A stretch of 28,058 nt of DNA. It comes from Verrucomicrobiota bacterium (lineage in GTDB: Bacteria; Verrucomicrobiota; Verrucomicrobiia; Opitutales; Opitutaceae). Location of the stretch: NCBI GenBank assembly GCA_023410155.1, contig JAEYQF010000347.1:1-28058 (forward strand). The letters run 5' to 3'. The translations under genes and the position numbers were made by a program. Positions 1-10,473 of this stretch are shown here, one piece after another (position 1 is the stretch's first letter; each line of letters starts with the position of its first letter). Below the pieces are notes generated by a model. The model saw nothing but the letters and a program-made list of their open reading frames with translations. It searched no databases and was not told where the DNA came from.

Positions 1-1
1 G

Positions 2-1872
<1,871 letters not shown>

Positions 1873-1876
<4 letters not shown>

Positions 1877-3384
1877 AAACTTTCCCGCTGCTCTCGCTCA
1901 TCGTATTCGCGCCGGCGCTCGGCGCGGTGGTGCTCGCCTCGCTCCGCCGCCTGAGCAGCGGAACCAGCCGCTGGATCGGACTGCTCTTCAGTTTCTCCAC
2001 GCTCGCACTCGGCGCAGTGGCAATCGCGGGCTTCGATACCAACGCGCCCGGACTGCAATTCGTCGAAAACGTGCCGTGGATCGCGTCGCTCGGCGTCGCG
2101 TATCATCTCGGCTTGGACGGCATGAGCCTGCTGCTCGTCTTGCTCACTGGCGTGGTCGCTCCTGCGAGCATGGCCGCCACGTGGCACGACCCGCGCCAGT
2201 CACGACTCCACGCCATGTGCATGCTGCTGCTGCAAAGCGCGGCGCTCGGGGTGTTTCTCGCGCAGGATTTTCTGCCGTGGTTCGTTTTCTGGGAGCTGAG
2301 CCTCGTGCCCGCGTTCTTCCTCATCAAGATCTGGGGAGGGCCATCGGCCTCGCGGGCGGCGTATCAATTTTTCACCTACACCGTCGCGGGCAGCGCGTTC
2401 ATGCTCGCGGCTTTCGCCGCCCTCTACCACGCGGCGGGCACCCTCGATTTCGCGGCGCTCGCCGAAGCGCGCGAGAGCGGTGGGCTGGAAGCCGCACTCG
2501 GTGGCTGGCGCACGGCGGTGTTCGTGGGCGTATTCCTCGGACTCGCGGTGAAGGCTCCCTTGTTTCCGCTGCACACGTGGCTACCTGACGCCTACACGGA
2601 GGCGCCGCTCGGCACGTCGATGTTTCTCACAGCCGTGATGTCGAAGATGGGCGTTTACGGTTTCCTGCGGATCCTCTGGCCTCTCTTTCCGGCGGAACTG
2701 CACACGTGGGCGACGCCGCTGCTGTGGCTCGCGCTCGGCGGCGTGGTGCTCGGTGCGCTCGCGGCAATTCGCCAGCGCGATGTGAAGCGCATGATCGCGT
2801 ATTCGTCGCTCAACCACGTGAGCTACTGTTTGCTGGCGTTGTTCGCGGTCGTGTCGGCGGTCGAAGCTTCGCCTGCAGCGATCCAGGCTTCGCTCTCCGG
2901 ATTGCTGCTGCAGATGTTCAATCACGGCTTGTCCGCGTCGGCATTGTTCTTCGGTGCAGCGATGATTGCCCGACGCAACCACGGGCATCGCACGCTCGAC
3001 GATTTCGGTGGCGTGCGCACGGCGATGCCGGTCTTCGCGGGATTGTTCGGCATCGCGCTGTTCTCGTCGCTCGGACTCCCGGGACTCAACGGCTTCATCG
3101 GTGAGTTTCTGATTTTCCGCGGCGTCTTCGGTCTCGCGCCGTGGGCCGCCGCGGTCGCACTCATCGGTCTGCTCGCGACCGCGTGGTTCCTGCTGACGGC
3201 GTGGCAGAAGATCTTTCACGGACCGCAGCGCGGCAGCGTGGCGACGTTTAACGATGTTTCGCGGCTCGAGCTCTTCACCTTGTTGCCTGGCGTGCTGTTG
3301 ATGGTCGGGCTCGGGCTCGCGCCGCAACTACTCACGCACTTCATCAATCCGCTCGTCGCCCGCTGGGCCGGAGTTCTCCCATGA
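1873..3384 (+). CDS. nuoM: NADH-quinone oxidoreductase subunit M, first copy
   Basis: Proton-pumping antiporter-like subunit of complex I, 503 residues, normal length for NuoM. It has the full set of charged residues expected in the membrane channel: Glu141 in FWELSLVPAFFLIKIWGG (TM5), Lys227 in VKAPLFPLHTWLPDAYTEAP (TM7), Lys258 in MSKMGVYGFLRILWPLFP (TM8) and Glu411 in GFIGEFLIF (TM12). The start ATG at 1873 is coupled by a 4-bp overlap to nuoL and has GGAGG 7 bp upstream. Its stop overlaps the next start in the same ATGA way. This copy looks like the canonical NuoM. The second copy directly downstream is more divergent. Confidence 0.96.
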
Positions 3385-4883
3385 ACGCGCTGCCTCTCGC
3401 GATCTATGTTTCTTTTGCCGGCGCGTTGTTGGCGCTCGCAGCCGGCGCCCGCTCGGCCACCGCCGCGCGCTGGACTGCATTGCTCACGGCCGCGAGCGGT
3501 TGGGCGATCACGCTCTTCGCGGCGTCCGGTTTCCAACCGACGGAGGCGCTGCAATCGCTCGTCAACGTGTCGTGGATTCCGTCCCTCGGTATTCGCTACC
3601 ACCTCGCGGCCGACGGGATCAGCCTGACGCTCGCGGTGCTTACCGGCCTCGCGGCGACGGTCGGCGTGTTGTTCTCGTGGAACATCCAGGAGCGCGTCGG
3701 TGAATTCTTTGCCCTGTTTCTCGCGCTGATCGGCGGTGTGTATGGCGTGTTTCTCAGCGCCGACGCGTTTCTTTTCTTTGTCTTCTACGAGATCGCGATC
3801 GTGCCCAAATATTTCCTCATCGCGAACTGGGGCTCCACGAATCGCGAATACGGAGCGATGAAGCTGGTGCTGTATTCCTTCGCCAGCAGTGCGCTCGTGC
3901 TCGCCGGGCTGCTGTGGACCTTTGCGGCGGGGAGCGCCGCGAGCTTCGGCCTCGGCGATCTCGCGGTCGCAGCGGCAAATCTTCCGCCCGGGCAGCAATC
4001 CGCCGTGTTCGCGCTGCTCTTCTTTGGTTTCGCGACACTCGCGGGCATCTTTCCGCTGCACACGTGGGCGCCGACGGGCCACGTGGCCGCGCCGACGGCC
4101 GCGTCGATGTTGCTCGCCGGCGTGGTGATGAAGCTCGGAGCTTACGGCTGCCTGCGCGTGGCGATGCCGCTCTTCCCGGAAGCGTTTCTCCTCTGGCAAC
4201 CGGTCATCGCGTGGCTCGCGATCGCCGGCATTCTCTACGCGGGCTGCGTCGCACTCGTGCAGGAGGATTTCAAGTTCGTCATCGCCTACTCGAGCGTGAG
4301 CCACATGGGCTTCGTGCTGCTCGGACTGGCGGCGGGCAACGTGCGGGCGGTCTCCGGCGCCGTCCTGCAAATGTTCTCCCACGGCGTGATTGCCGGCCTC
4401 CTCTTCGCGGTCGTCGGCCGCATGGTCTATGAGCGCACGCACACGCGTCGACTCGCTGATCTGCGAGCGATGCCGCTCTTTCGCTGGATGCCGGGAGCAA
4501 CGCTCGTGTTCGTCGTGGCGGGCGTCGCTTCGATGGGCTTCCCGGGCTTCTCCGGATTCCCCGCGGAGTTTTCGATATTGATCGGCACGTGGGCGACGTC
4601 GCCGGTGTGGGCGTTCGCTGCGGCAGCGGGCATCATCGTCGCAGTCGCGTTTACGTTGCGCGTGATCCAACTCGCGTTCTTCGGAAGGATTTCGACGGCC
4701 GATCTGCCGGCCGCACCTCATGAGGTCGCGAAACCGCTGACCTGGCCGGAAAAAATCGGCGCGGCCGTGATGCTCGCGGCGACGCTCCTGATCGGCCTCA
4801 TGCCTGATCTGTTGCTCCGCTGGATTGAGCCGGCGCTTCACTCGCCCGCGTTCGAAGCGGTGTGGAAAGGACTCTCGTCATGA
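3381..4883 (+). CDS. nuoM: NADH-quinone oxidoreductase subunit M, second divergent copy
   Basis: A second NuoM-family subunit of 500 residues directly after the first, joined by an ATGA overlap. TM5 Glu137 (FVFYEIAIVPKYFLI), TM8 Lys251 (VVMKLGAYGCLRVAMPLFP) and TM12 Glu396 (GFPAEFSIL) are kept. The TM7 motif is changed: where copy 1 has KAPLFPLHTWLPDA this copy has LAGIFPLHTWAPTG, so the channel lysine is a leucine (residue 220, codon 4038-4040) and the following aspartate is a threonine. Two NuoM genes in the order L-M-M-N is the hallmark of the '2M' complex I variant thought to have an extra pumping module. Another antiporter-like NuoM homologue (for example an Mrp-type protein) is unlikely, given its place inside the nuo operon. 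Confidence 0.93.
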   Translation: MNALPLAIYVSFAGALLALAAGARSATAARWTALLTAASGWAITLFAASGFQPTEALQSLVNVSWIPSLGIRYHLAADGISLTLAVLTGLAATVGVLFSWNIQERVGEFFALFLALIGGVYGVFLSADAFLFFVFYEIAIVPKYFLIANWGSTNREYGAMKLVLYSFASSALVLAGLLWTFAAGSAASFGLGDLAVAAANLPPGQQSAVFALLFFGFATLAGIFPLHTWAPTGHVAAPTAASMLLAGVVMKLGAYGCLRVAMPLFPEAFLLWQPVIAWLAIAGILYAGCVALVQEDFKFVIAYSSVSHMGFVLLGLAAGNVRAVSGAVLQMFSHGVIAGLLFAVVGRMVYERTHTRRLADLRAMPLFRWMPGATLVFVVAGVASMGFPGFSGFPAEFSILIGTWATSPVWAFAAAAGIIVAVAFTLRVIQLAFFGRISTADLPAAPHEVAKPLTWPEKIGAAVMLAATLLIGLMPDLLLRWIEPALHSPAFEAVWKGLSS

Positions 4884-6355
4884 TGCACGACTATCTCGGA
4901 CTCGGCCGCGCCTTGCTGCCGGAACTGTCGCTCGTGCTCGGAGCGTTGCTGGTCATCGCCTACGATCTCGCGTTTGGACGAAGCGCGTCCGGCGAGGAGC
5001 GTCTGCGCGCGTCTGCGGCGATCGGCAGCATCGCGCTCGTCGTGGCCGCGTGGCACACGATGCGGCTGGGTTTTGCCGGGCCGGTGTTCGGGCAAGTGCT
5101 GATGTTCGACGCGCTCGCGTTGATGACGCGGCTGGGCGTGCTGCTGCTCGCGTTGCTCACGCTCGGCACGCTGCCGGCATTGCGCGTGCAACGCCACCCG
5201 GCCGAATACGTCGCGGTGCTGCTCTTCGCGACCACGGGCTTTCTTGTGATGGCGGCGGCGCAGCAGCTCCTGCTCGTGTTTCTCGCGATCGAGCTCGCCA
5301 GTCTATCGCTCTACGTGCTCGCCGGATTCGACAAAACGCGACCTGAGTCCGCCGAAGCCGGCCTGAAATATTTCCTCTTCGGCGGCATGGCAGCGGCGTT
5401 TTTGCTCTTCGGTTTCAGCCTGCTTTACGGACTCACCGGCTCGATCGAGCTGCCAAAAATTTCGGCCGCGCTGCAAGCCGGCGGCAGCGCGCCGCTGCTC
5501 TACGTCGCGCTCGCGATGATCGTGGTGGCGTTTGGCTTCAAGGCCGCGGCGGCGCCGTTTCACCTGTGGGCGCCGGATGTGTATCAAGGCGCACCGGCCG
5601 GCTCCGCGGCGCTCATCGCGTCGGCCTCGAAGCTCGCGGGCATCGTGGTGTTTCTGCGTCTTTTCTGACACGGACTCGCCGGCGTGGGCGGATCGTTTGC
5701 GGCGCCGCTCGATTCGCCGGGTTGGCTCACGTTGCTCGCGATCCTGGCGGGCGGTTCGCTGTTGCTCGGCAATCTCGCGGCGCTGGCGCAGACCAGCGTG
5801 CGGCGGTTGCTCGCGTATTCAGCCATTGGACACGCGGGTGTGATGCTGCTCGGCGTGATGGTCGCCGGGCGCAGCGGGATCGGGCCGCTCTTCTATTACG
5901 TGTTCACCTACGGACTCGCGACGGTCGGAGCGTTTGGCGTGATCGGCATCGTCGAGCGGCATGCCGGACGTTGCGACTCGATCAGCGATCTCGCGGGGCT
6001 ATATCGCCGCTCGCCGCTGCTCGCGATCTGCCTGCTCGTTTATCTGCTCTCGCTGGCTGGCGTGCCGCCGCTCGCCGGATTCTTTGGAAAGTTTTCCGTG
6101 TTCGCCGGCGCGTTGCAGACGGCGGGAATGGCGTCGCCGGCGGGTGCGTTGACGCTGCTCGCGATCGCGCTGAGTGCAGTGGCGCTCTATTACTATCTCA
6201 TCGTGCTCAAGACCGCGTGGGTGTCCGCACCGGCGTCCGGGTCGAACCGCATCGTGGCGCGACTCGATGCGCTGCCGCTCGTCGTTGCAGCCGTTTTGCT
6301 GCTCGTGCTGGGCGCGTTCCCGCACGTTGTGCTGCGGATGTTTCTGATCGGTTAA
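4880..6355 (+). pseudogene. nuoN: NADH-quinone oxidoreductase subunit N, interrupted by an in-frame stop
   Basis: The third antiporter-like subunit of complex I. I chose ATG 4880, which overlaps the nuoM2 stop as ATGA and has AAGGA about 10 bp upstream. A GTG at 4862 is also in frame but less likely. The frame runs 491 codons to TAA 6353-6355 but contains TGA at 5666-5668 (codon 263), just after the TM8 motif ASKLAGIVVFLRLF. The same frame continues with unmistakable NuoN sequence on both sides: IELASLSLYVLAGF, FGFKAAAAPFHLWAPDVYQGAP before it, and RRLLAYSAIGHAGVMLLG, LAGVPPLAGFFGKFSVF after it. No frameshift is needed; one substitution would restore the gene. Either a true nonsense mutation that would cripple complex I, or a sequence error. 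The clean frame downstream favours an error or a very recent change. Confidence 0.93.
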
Positions 6356-6425
6356 GAGTTCGCTAAACACCGGCGCGTCGCGAAGAGGCTCGTGTCCGGT
6401 CGCGCGACTTTCCTAGCGTCGGCCC

Positions 6426-6734
6426 ATGCTTCTGCTCGCTGCCGCGAAAGCCCCCGCCGAGCCCCGCCTGACCGTGCTCGAGAAGATCCAGCACATCCCG
6501 CTGGAATTCTGGTGGAAACTCGGCGTCGCGATCCTCGCGATCGTGATCGTAGTCGTCGCACTGCGAAAGATCGCGCAGATGAACAAAGTGTTGCTCGGCG
6601 TCATCGTCGCCGTGTCGCTGAGTATCGTGGGCTTCTCGTGGGTCTACGAACGCAACGAGCCCTCGTGGGCCACGCCCGTCGTGCAGGTGCTCGCGGGATT
6701 TCTCCCGAGCAAAGGCAAGCCGCCGGGACGCTAG
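6426..6734 (+). CDS. Small membrane protein with two predicted helices, function unknown
   Basis: A 102-residue protein I do not recognise. It begins with a short hydrophobic stretch and an amphipathic segment (LEKIQHIPLEFWWK). Two membrane helices follow, at about residues 31-48 (LGVAILAIVIVVVALRKI) and 55-73 (KVLLGVIVAVSLSIVGFSWVY), joined by a short basic turn, with a proline- and lysine-rich C-terminus. It lies 70 bp after nuoN on the same strand, so it could be read through from the nuo operon, but no Shine-Dalgarno or promoter is obvious. The hydrophobicity pattern and the lack of a better overlapping frame support it as a gene. Confidence 0.72.
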   Translation: MLLLAAAKAPAEPRLTVLEKIQHIPLEFWWKLGVAILAIVIVVVALRKIAQMNKVLLGVIVAVSLSIVGFSWVYERNEPSWATPVVQVLAGFLPSKGKPPGR

Positions 6735-6813
6735 AACCCCCGGATCGCGGGTGAGTCATGGCGCCGAGCGGACTCCGCGCCCCACCGGCGGTTTCGTTCG
6801 CTCGGCGTTCTCC

Positions 6814-6857
6814 ATCCGCGTGGAGTCGCGTCCATTCACGGTTCGATCACTCCCGCT
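6814..6857 (+). repeat. Two degenerate units of the 22-bp repeat family
   Basis: Two successive 22-bp blocks resemble the units at 8541 and 19174. The anchor pentamers GAGTC (6823) and GATCA (6845) are exactly 22 bp apart, and CGGTTCGA of the second block matches the consensus. The match is weak, and the flanking sequence does not keep the phase. Confidence 0.25.
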
Positions 6858-6966
6858 CCTGGCTCCCGCCGGGACTGCGGCAGCGCTTATTATGACGCCC
6901 GCCCCGAAAAACAGGGTGGTTTTTGCGCAATCGCAGAGCTAGATGCATCTTTCCTCACTTTCTCTC

Positions 6967-8475
6967 ATGGCCAAAACGCACTCTGATATCGGACTCATCG
7001 GCCTCGCCGTGATGGGCCAGAACCTCGCGCTCAACATCGCCGACCACGGCTTCCAGATTTCGGTTTATAACCGCACGACGGAAAAGACCGACAAGTTCGT
7101 GGCCGACAACCCGAACACGCCCGGCGGCCTCGTCGGCACGAAGACGCTCGAGGAGTTCGCCGCATCCCTCGCCAAGCCCCGCAAGGCCATCATCCTCGTC
7201 CAAGCCGGCAAAGCCACCGACGCTGTGATCGACGGCTTGGTGTCCGTGTTCGAGCCGGGCGACATCATCATCGACGGCGGCAACGCCCTCTGGACCGATA
7301 CCATTCGCCGCGAGAAAGCGCTGAAGGAAAAAGGTCTCCGCTTCATCGGCTCCGGCGTATCCGGCGGCGAAGAAGGTGCGCGTTTCGGCCCGTCGCTCAT
7401 GCCCGGCGGTGACATTTCTTCGTGGAAAGAGCTCAAGCCGATCTGGACCGCCATTGCCGCCAAGGTCGACAAGAAGACCGGCAAGCCGATCCTCGGCGCC
7501 GCGCCCGGCAAGCCCGTGAAGGGCGGCGTGCCTTGCACCACCTACATCGGCGAAAACGGCGCCGGCCACTACGTGAAGATGGTTCACAACGGCATCGAGT
7601 ATGGCGACATGCAGATGATCTGTGAGGCCTACGAGCTGATGAAGGGCCTGCTCGGCCTCAAGCCCGCCGAGATGGGCGAGATCTTCTCCCAGTGGAACAA
7701 GGGCTCCCTCGACAGCTTCCTCATCGAGATCACGGCCGACATTCTCAAGCAGAAGGACCCCGTTTCCAAAAAACCTTTTGTCGACGTCGTCCTCGACACC
7801 GCCGGCCAAAAGGGCACCGGCAAGTGGACCTCGGTCAACGCGCTCGACATGGGCGTGCCCGCTCCGACGATCGCCGAGTCGGTCTTCGCCCGCTGCATCT
7901 CCGCCATCAAGGACGAGCGCGTCGCCGCCTCGAAAGTCCTGAAGGGCCCGAAGGTAAAGAAAGTTTCCCCGGCCAAGAAGAAGGACCTCATCCAGGCGAT
8001 CCACGACGCTCTCTACTGCTCGAAGATCTGCTCCTATGCGCAGGGCTTCCAGCTCATGCGCACCGCCCAGGCCGAATACGGCTGGAAGCTCAACTTCGGT
8101 GCCATCGCGCAGATCTTCCGCGGCGGCTGCATCATCCGCGCGGCGTTCCTGCAAAAGATCACCGAGGCCTACGCGCGCAACCCGAAGCTCGCGAACCTGC
8201 TCCTCGACCAATACTTCAACAAGACCATCCAAAAGGCGCAGACCAACTGGCGCAAAGTCGTCAGCCTCGCGGTGGAAAACGGCATCAGCGTGCCGACCTT
8301 CGCCTCGGCGCTCAGCTACTACGACGCCTACCGCGCCGCCCGGCTCCCGGCCAACCTGCTCCAAGCCCAGCGCGACTACTTCGGCGCGCACACCTACGAG
8401 CGTGTGGACAAGCCGCGCGGGAAGTTCTTCCACGTCGACTGGCCCGAGCCGACCCGCCCGCAGTTGGAGGCGTAA
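6967..8475 (+). CDS. gnd: 6-phosphogluconate dehydrogenase, decarboxylating
   Basis: Oxidises 6-phosphogluconate to ribulose 5-phosphate and CO2 in the cytosolic pentose phosphate pathway. The N-terminal Rossmann motif is GLAVMGQNLALNIADHG, followed by VYNRTTEK, whose Arg-Thr pair favours NADP. The catalytic segment GAGHYVKMVHNGIEYGDMQ holds the active-site Lys and Asn, and KGTGKWT and IFRGGCIIR are family signatures. I chose ATG 6967 (MAKTHSDIGLIG). An in-frame ATG at 6943 would add eight residues and has a weak AGAG upstream. At 502 residues it is longer than the usual ~470, because of a Lys/Gly-rich insertion of about 17 residues before the catalytic motif and a short extra C-terminus. TATTAT at 6888-6893 could be a -10 element, but no good -35 was seen. 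Confidence 0.96.
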   Translation: MAKTHSDIGLIGLAVMGQNLALNIADHGFQISVYNRTTEKTDKFVADNPNTPGGLVGTKTLEEFAASLAKPRKAIILVQAGKATDAVIDGLVSVFEPGDIIIDGGNALWTDTIRREKALKEKGLRFIGSGVSGGEEGARFGPSLMPGGDISSWKELKPIWTAIAAKVDKKTGKPILGAAPGKPVKGGVPCTTYIGENGAGHYVKMVHNGIEYGDMQMICEAYELMKGLLGLKPAEMGEIFSQWNKGSLDSFLIEITADILKQKDPVSKKPFVDVVLDTAGQKGTGKWTSVNALDMGVPAPTIAESVFARCISAIKDERVAASKVLKGPKVKKVSPAKKKDLIQAIHDALYCSKICSYAQGFQLMRTAQAEYGWKLNFGAIAQIFRGGCIIRAAFLQKITEAYARNPKLANLLLDQYFNKTIQKAQTNWRKVVSLAVENGISVPTFASALSYYDAYRAARLPANLLQAQRDYFGAHTYERVDKPRGKFFHVDWPEPTRPQLEA

Positions 8476-8506
8476 GCCACCTGCGAATCAAAACCTCCCC
8501 TCCTCC

Positions 8507-8535
8507 AGCCGCGCCTTCTCAGGTGCGGCTTTTTT
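8507..8535 (+). terminator. Rho-independent terminator of gnd
   Basis: A 9-bp stem, AGCCGCGCC pairing with GGTGCGGCT (one G-T pair), with loop TTCTCA, is followed at once by a run of six T (8530-8535). It starts 32 bp after the gnd stop. Confidence 0.92.
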
Positions 8536-8540
8536 GCGTC

Positions 8541-8694
8541 GCACGCCGCGACTCATGCCAGAGTGCGTCCCGGGTCGGGACAAGGTGCGGACCGGGTCGT
8601 GCCTCAGTGCGGATCGAGTCGCGCCGATGTCCGCATCGACTCGTGACCGTGTGCGCTTCGAGTCGCGCCATCGTCCGGCGCGACTCAGGTCTTA
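8541..8694 (+). repeat. Seven-unit degenerate 22-bp tandem array (array A)
   Basis: Seven contiguous 22-bp units fill the gap between the gnd terminator and the 3' end of the minus-strand transporter gene. The approximate consensus is GTGCGGNTCGAGTCGTGCC plus three variable bases. Anchor pentamers of the form G-A/G-C/G-TC begin at 8550, 8572, 8594, 8616, 8638, 8660 and 8682, exactly 22 bp apart with no slippage. The anchor switches between GAGTC/GGGTC and its complement-like form GACTC, so units can pair with each other. The last unit ends exactly on the stop codon of the minus-strand gene (8692-8694). There are no spacers and no cas genes, so this is not a CRISPR array. Confidence 0.85.
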
Positions 8695-10383
8695 GGTTTC
8701 GTCGGCGACGGCTTCCGGCTCGTCGCTGTGGCGGAGCGCTTGGAGGACGTTGAGCGAGTGATCGCCGATCGCCTCCATGTTGTTGAGGATGTCGATGTAG
8801 AGCATCTCGGACTTGATGATCTCGCCGTTGCCTTGCATGCGGCGGACGGACTCTTTGCGCAGGCTCTTGCGGGTCGAGTCGATCATGTTCTCGAGCTGAT
8901 ACGCTGTCTCCATGTCGGCCGGTGCCACGCCGCGCGTGAGCCGACTGGAGGAGAAATCCATGAACTGCAGCAGCACCTCGGAAAAGCTCTTCACCTGCTG
9001 GAACACCTCGGGCGGCAGCGTGCGGCGTTTGCGATGTTTGCGCTCGGCCAGCATGACGAGGCGGTAACCGCGGTCGCACATGTCCTCGAGCTCGGCCACG
9101 ACGCGCAACATCACGGTCACGCGCGCCACGGTCTGCTCGCTCACGCCGCCAGCAGCGCAGCGCAAGAGATACTGCGTGGTCTGCACCGCCTGGCGGTCGC
9201 TCTCCTTTTCCAGCGCCTTCAGCCGGGTCACGTAAGCGTCGAGATTGTCCGGGGCTTTCTGAAACAGGTCGGAGAACCCGGCCACGAGATCACGGGTGAT
9301 GCTGGCCATGCGCTGCACGTCGCGCTCGCCTTCGGCGAGATTGAGTTCGCCGGTGTGCGGGACGAGGGGCGACTCGTAGGTCACGTGGTCCTGCGTGGCG
9401 GCGGTGCTGGGTGCTTCCTTCACCAGGCGCGAAGCCAGGCGCGCGAGTTGCGGCACAAAGCCGACAAGGAGCGCGGTGTTGCAAATATTGAACAGCGAGT
9501 GGAATCCCGCCATGTGGAGCGGGATCGCCTCCTTCATCAGCGAGTCGCCCGGGATCAGCCAGTCGATGGCTCGGATGAAGGGCCCGAAGAGCACGATGCA
9601 CCAGAGGACGCCGATGAGGTTGAACAGAAAGTGAACGCGCGCGGCGCGCTTGGCCTCGAGATTGCCCCCGAGTGCAGCCAGGTTGGCCGTGATGGTGGTG
9701 CCCACGTTTTCACCGAGGATGATCGCGCACGCGGTGGGATAATCGATCCAGCCCTTGTAGGCCATGGTGAGCGTGATCGCACCGGCCACCGAGGACGACT
9801 GCACCACGATCGTGAGAATGGTCCCGAAAACGAAGAAGATCAGCACCGAACCGAGGCCAAAACCCGTGAAGTTGGTGATGAATTCGAGGACTTCGGGATT
9901 CTGGCGGATGTCCGGGACCGAGTCCTTCAGATACATCAGGCCGAGGAACAGCAGACCGAAGCCCATGCAGAACTCGCCCAGATCGCGCAGCTTGGTGCGC
10001 CGCACGAACAGCAGCGGCAGGGCAACGCCCATGATCGGAAGCGCGATCGAGCTGATGCTGAACTTGAAGCCGAAGAACGACACGAGCCAGAAGGTCGTCG
10101 TGGTCCCGATATTGGCGCCCATGATCATGCCGGTCGCCTCAATGAGCGTCAGCAATCCGGCATTCACGAAGCTCACGATCATCACTGTCGTCGCCGACGA
10201 GGATTGCACCAGGCAGGTCACGAAGAAGCCGGTGCCGACGCCGGCGAAGCGGTTGCCCGTCACTCTCCGCATGACATTGCGCAACTTGTCGCCCGACATG
10301 CGTTGCAGGGCCTCGGACATGATCTTCATGCCGAAGAGGAACATGCCGAGGCCGCCGAGGAGGGAGAGGATTGCGCCGATCAT
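8692..10383 (-). CDS. Na+/phosphate symporter (NptA/YjbB type) with PhoU-like C-terminal domain
   Basis: Inner-membrane sodium-coupled phosphate carrier of the Na/Pi cotransporter II family, 563 residues. The inverted repeat structure is visible from two QSSS motifs, QSSSAT at residues 60-65 and QSSSVA at 195-200. Each is followed by a gly-rich GANIGTT or GENVGTT segment, the substrate-binding signature of the family. Residues from about 340 on are soluble and helical and resemble a PhoU domain (KALEKESDRQAVQTTQYLL, then YIDILNNMEAIGDHSLNVLQAL). I chose ATG 10383 (MIGAILSLLGGLGMFLFGMK); the frame opens earlier, at 10425, but that adds a basic non-family leader. It lies 90 bp downstream of the PhoX-like gene on the same strand, which suggests joint phosphate acquisition. 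No good Shine-Dalgarno is visible. Direction of transport (import or export) cannot be told. Confidence 0.92.
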   Translation of the reverse strand: MIGAILSLLGGLGMFLFGMKIMSEALQRMSGDKLRNVMRRVTGNRFAGVGTGFFVTCLVQSSSATTVMIVSFVNAGLLTLIEATGMIMGANIGTTTTFWLVSFFGFKFSISSIALPIMGVALPLLFVRRTKLRDLGEFCMGFGLLFLGLMYLKDSVPDIRQNPEVLEFITNFTGFGLGSVLIFFVFGTILTIVVQSSSVAGAITLTMAYKGWIDYPTACAIILGENVGTTITANLAALGGNLEAKRAARVHFLFNLIGVLWCIVLFGPFIRAIDWLIPGDSLMKEAIPLHMAGFHSLFNICNTALLVGFVPQLARLASRLVKEAPSTAATQDHVTYESPLVPHTGELNLAEGERDVQRMASITRDLVAGFSDLFQKAPDNLDAYVTRLKALEKESDRQAVQTTQYLLRCAAGGVSEQTVARVTVMLRVVAELEDMCDRGYRLVMLAERKHRKRRTLPPEVFQQVKSFSEVLLQFMDFSSSRLTRGVAPADMETAYQLENMIDSTRKSLRKESVRRMQGNGEIIKSEMLYIDILNNMEAIGDHSLNVLQALRHSDEPEAVADET

Positions 10384-10473
10384 GCGAGCGCACAAACGCT
10401 TGGCGGGCGGCCGCCTCCTCGGCAAGGCCGGTATTCGAAAACTCTCGTCAGCCCGACGCGGCTCCTCCGGCCG

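Noticed and set aside
3216..4841. A 541-codon open frame on the - strand under nuoM2
   Set aside because: It is antisense to a clear membrane protein; the translation is extremely Arg/Glu/His-rich with no family match.
5666..5668. Selenocysteine (UGA) in nuoN
   Set aside because: NuoN is not a selenoprotein family, the site is after a membrane helix with no redox role, and I saw no following stem-loop that would support it.
6836..6857. A tRNA T-arm (GGTTCGATC)
   Set aside because: The flanking bases do not pair as a T-stem and no acceptor or anticodon arm can be formed around it.
6907..6924. A terminator before gnd (AAAAAC ... GTTTTT)
   Set aside because: The stem is only six mostly A-T pairs and no GC-rich arm is present, so it is not a credible terminator.
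8541..8694. CRISPR-like array
   Set aside because: Units are contiguous with no spacers, identity is low and no cas gene is near. It is a plain tandem array.
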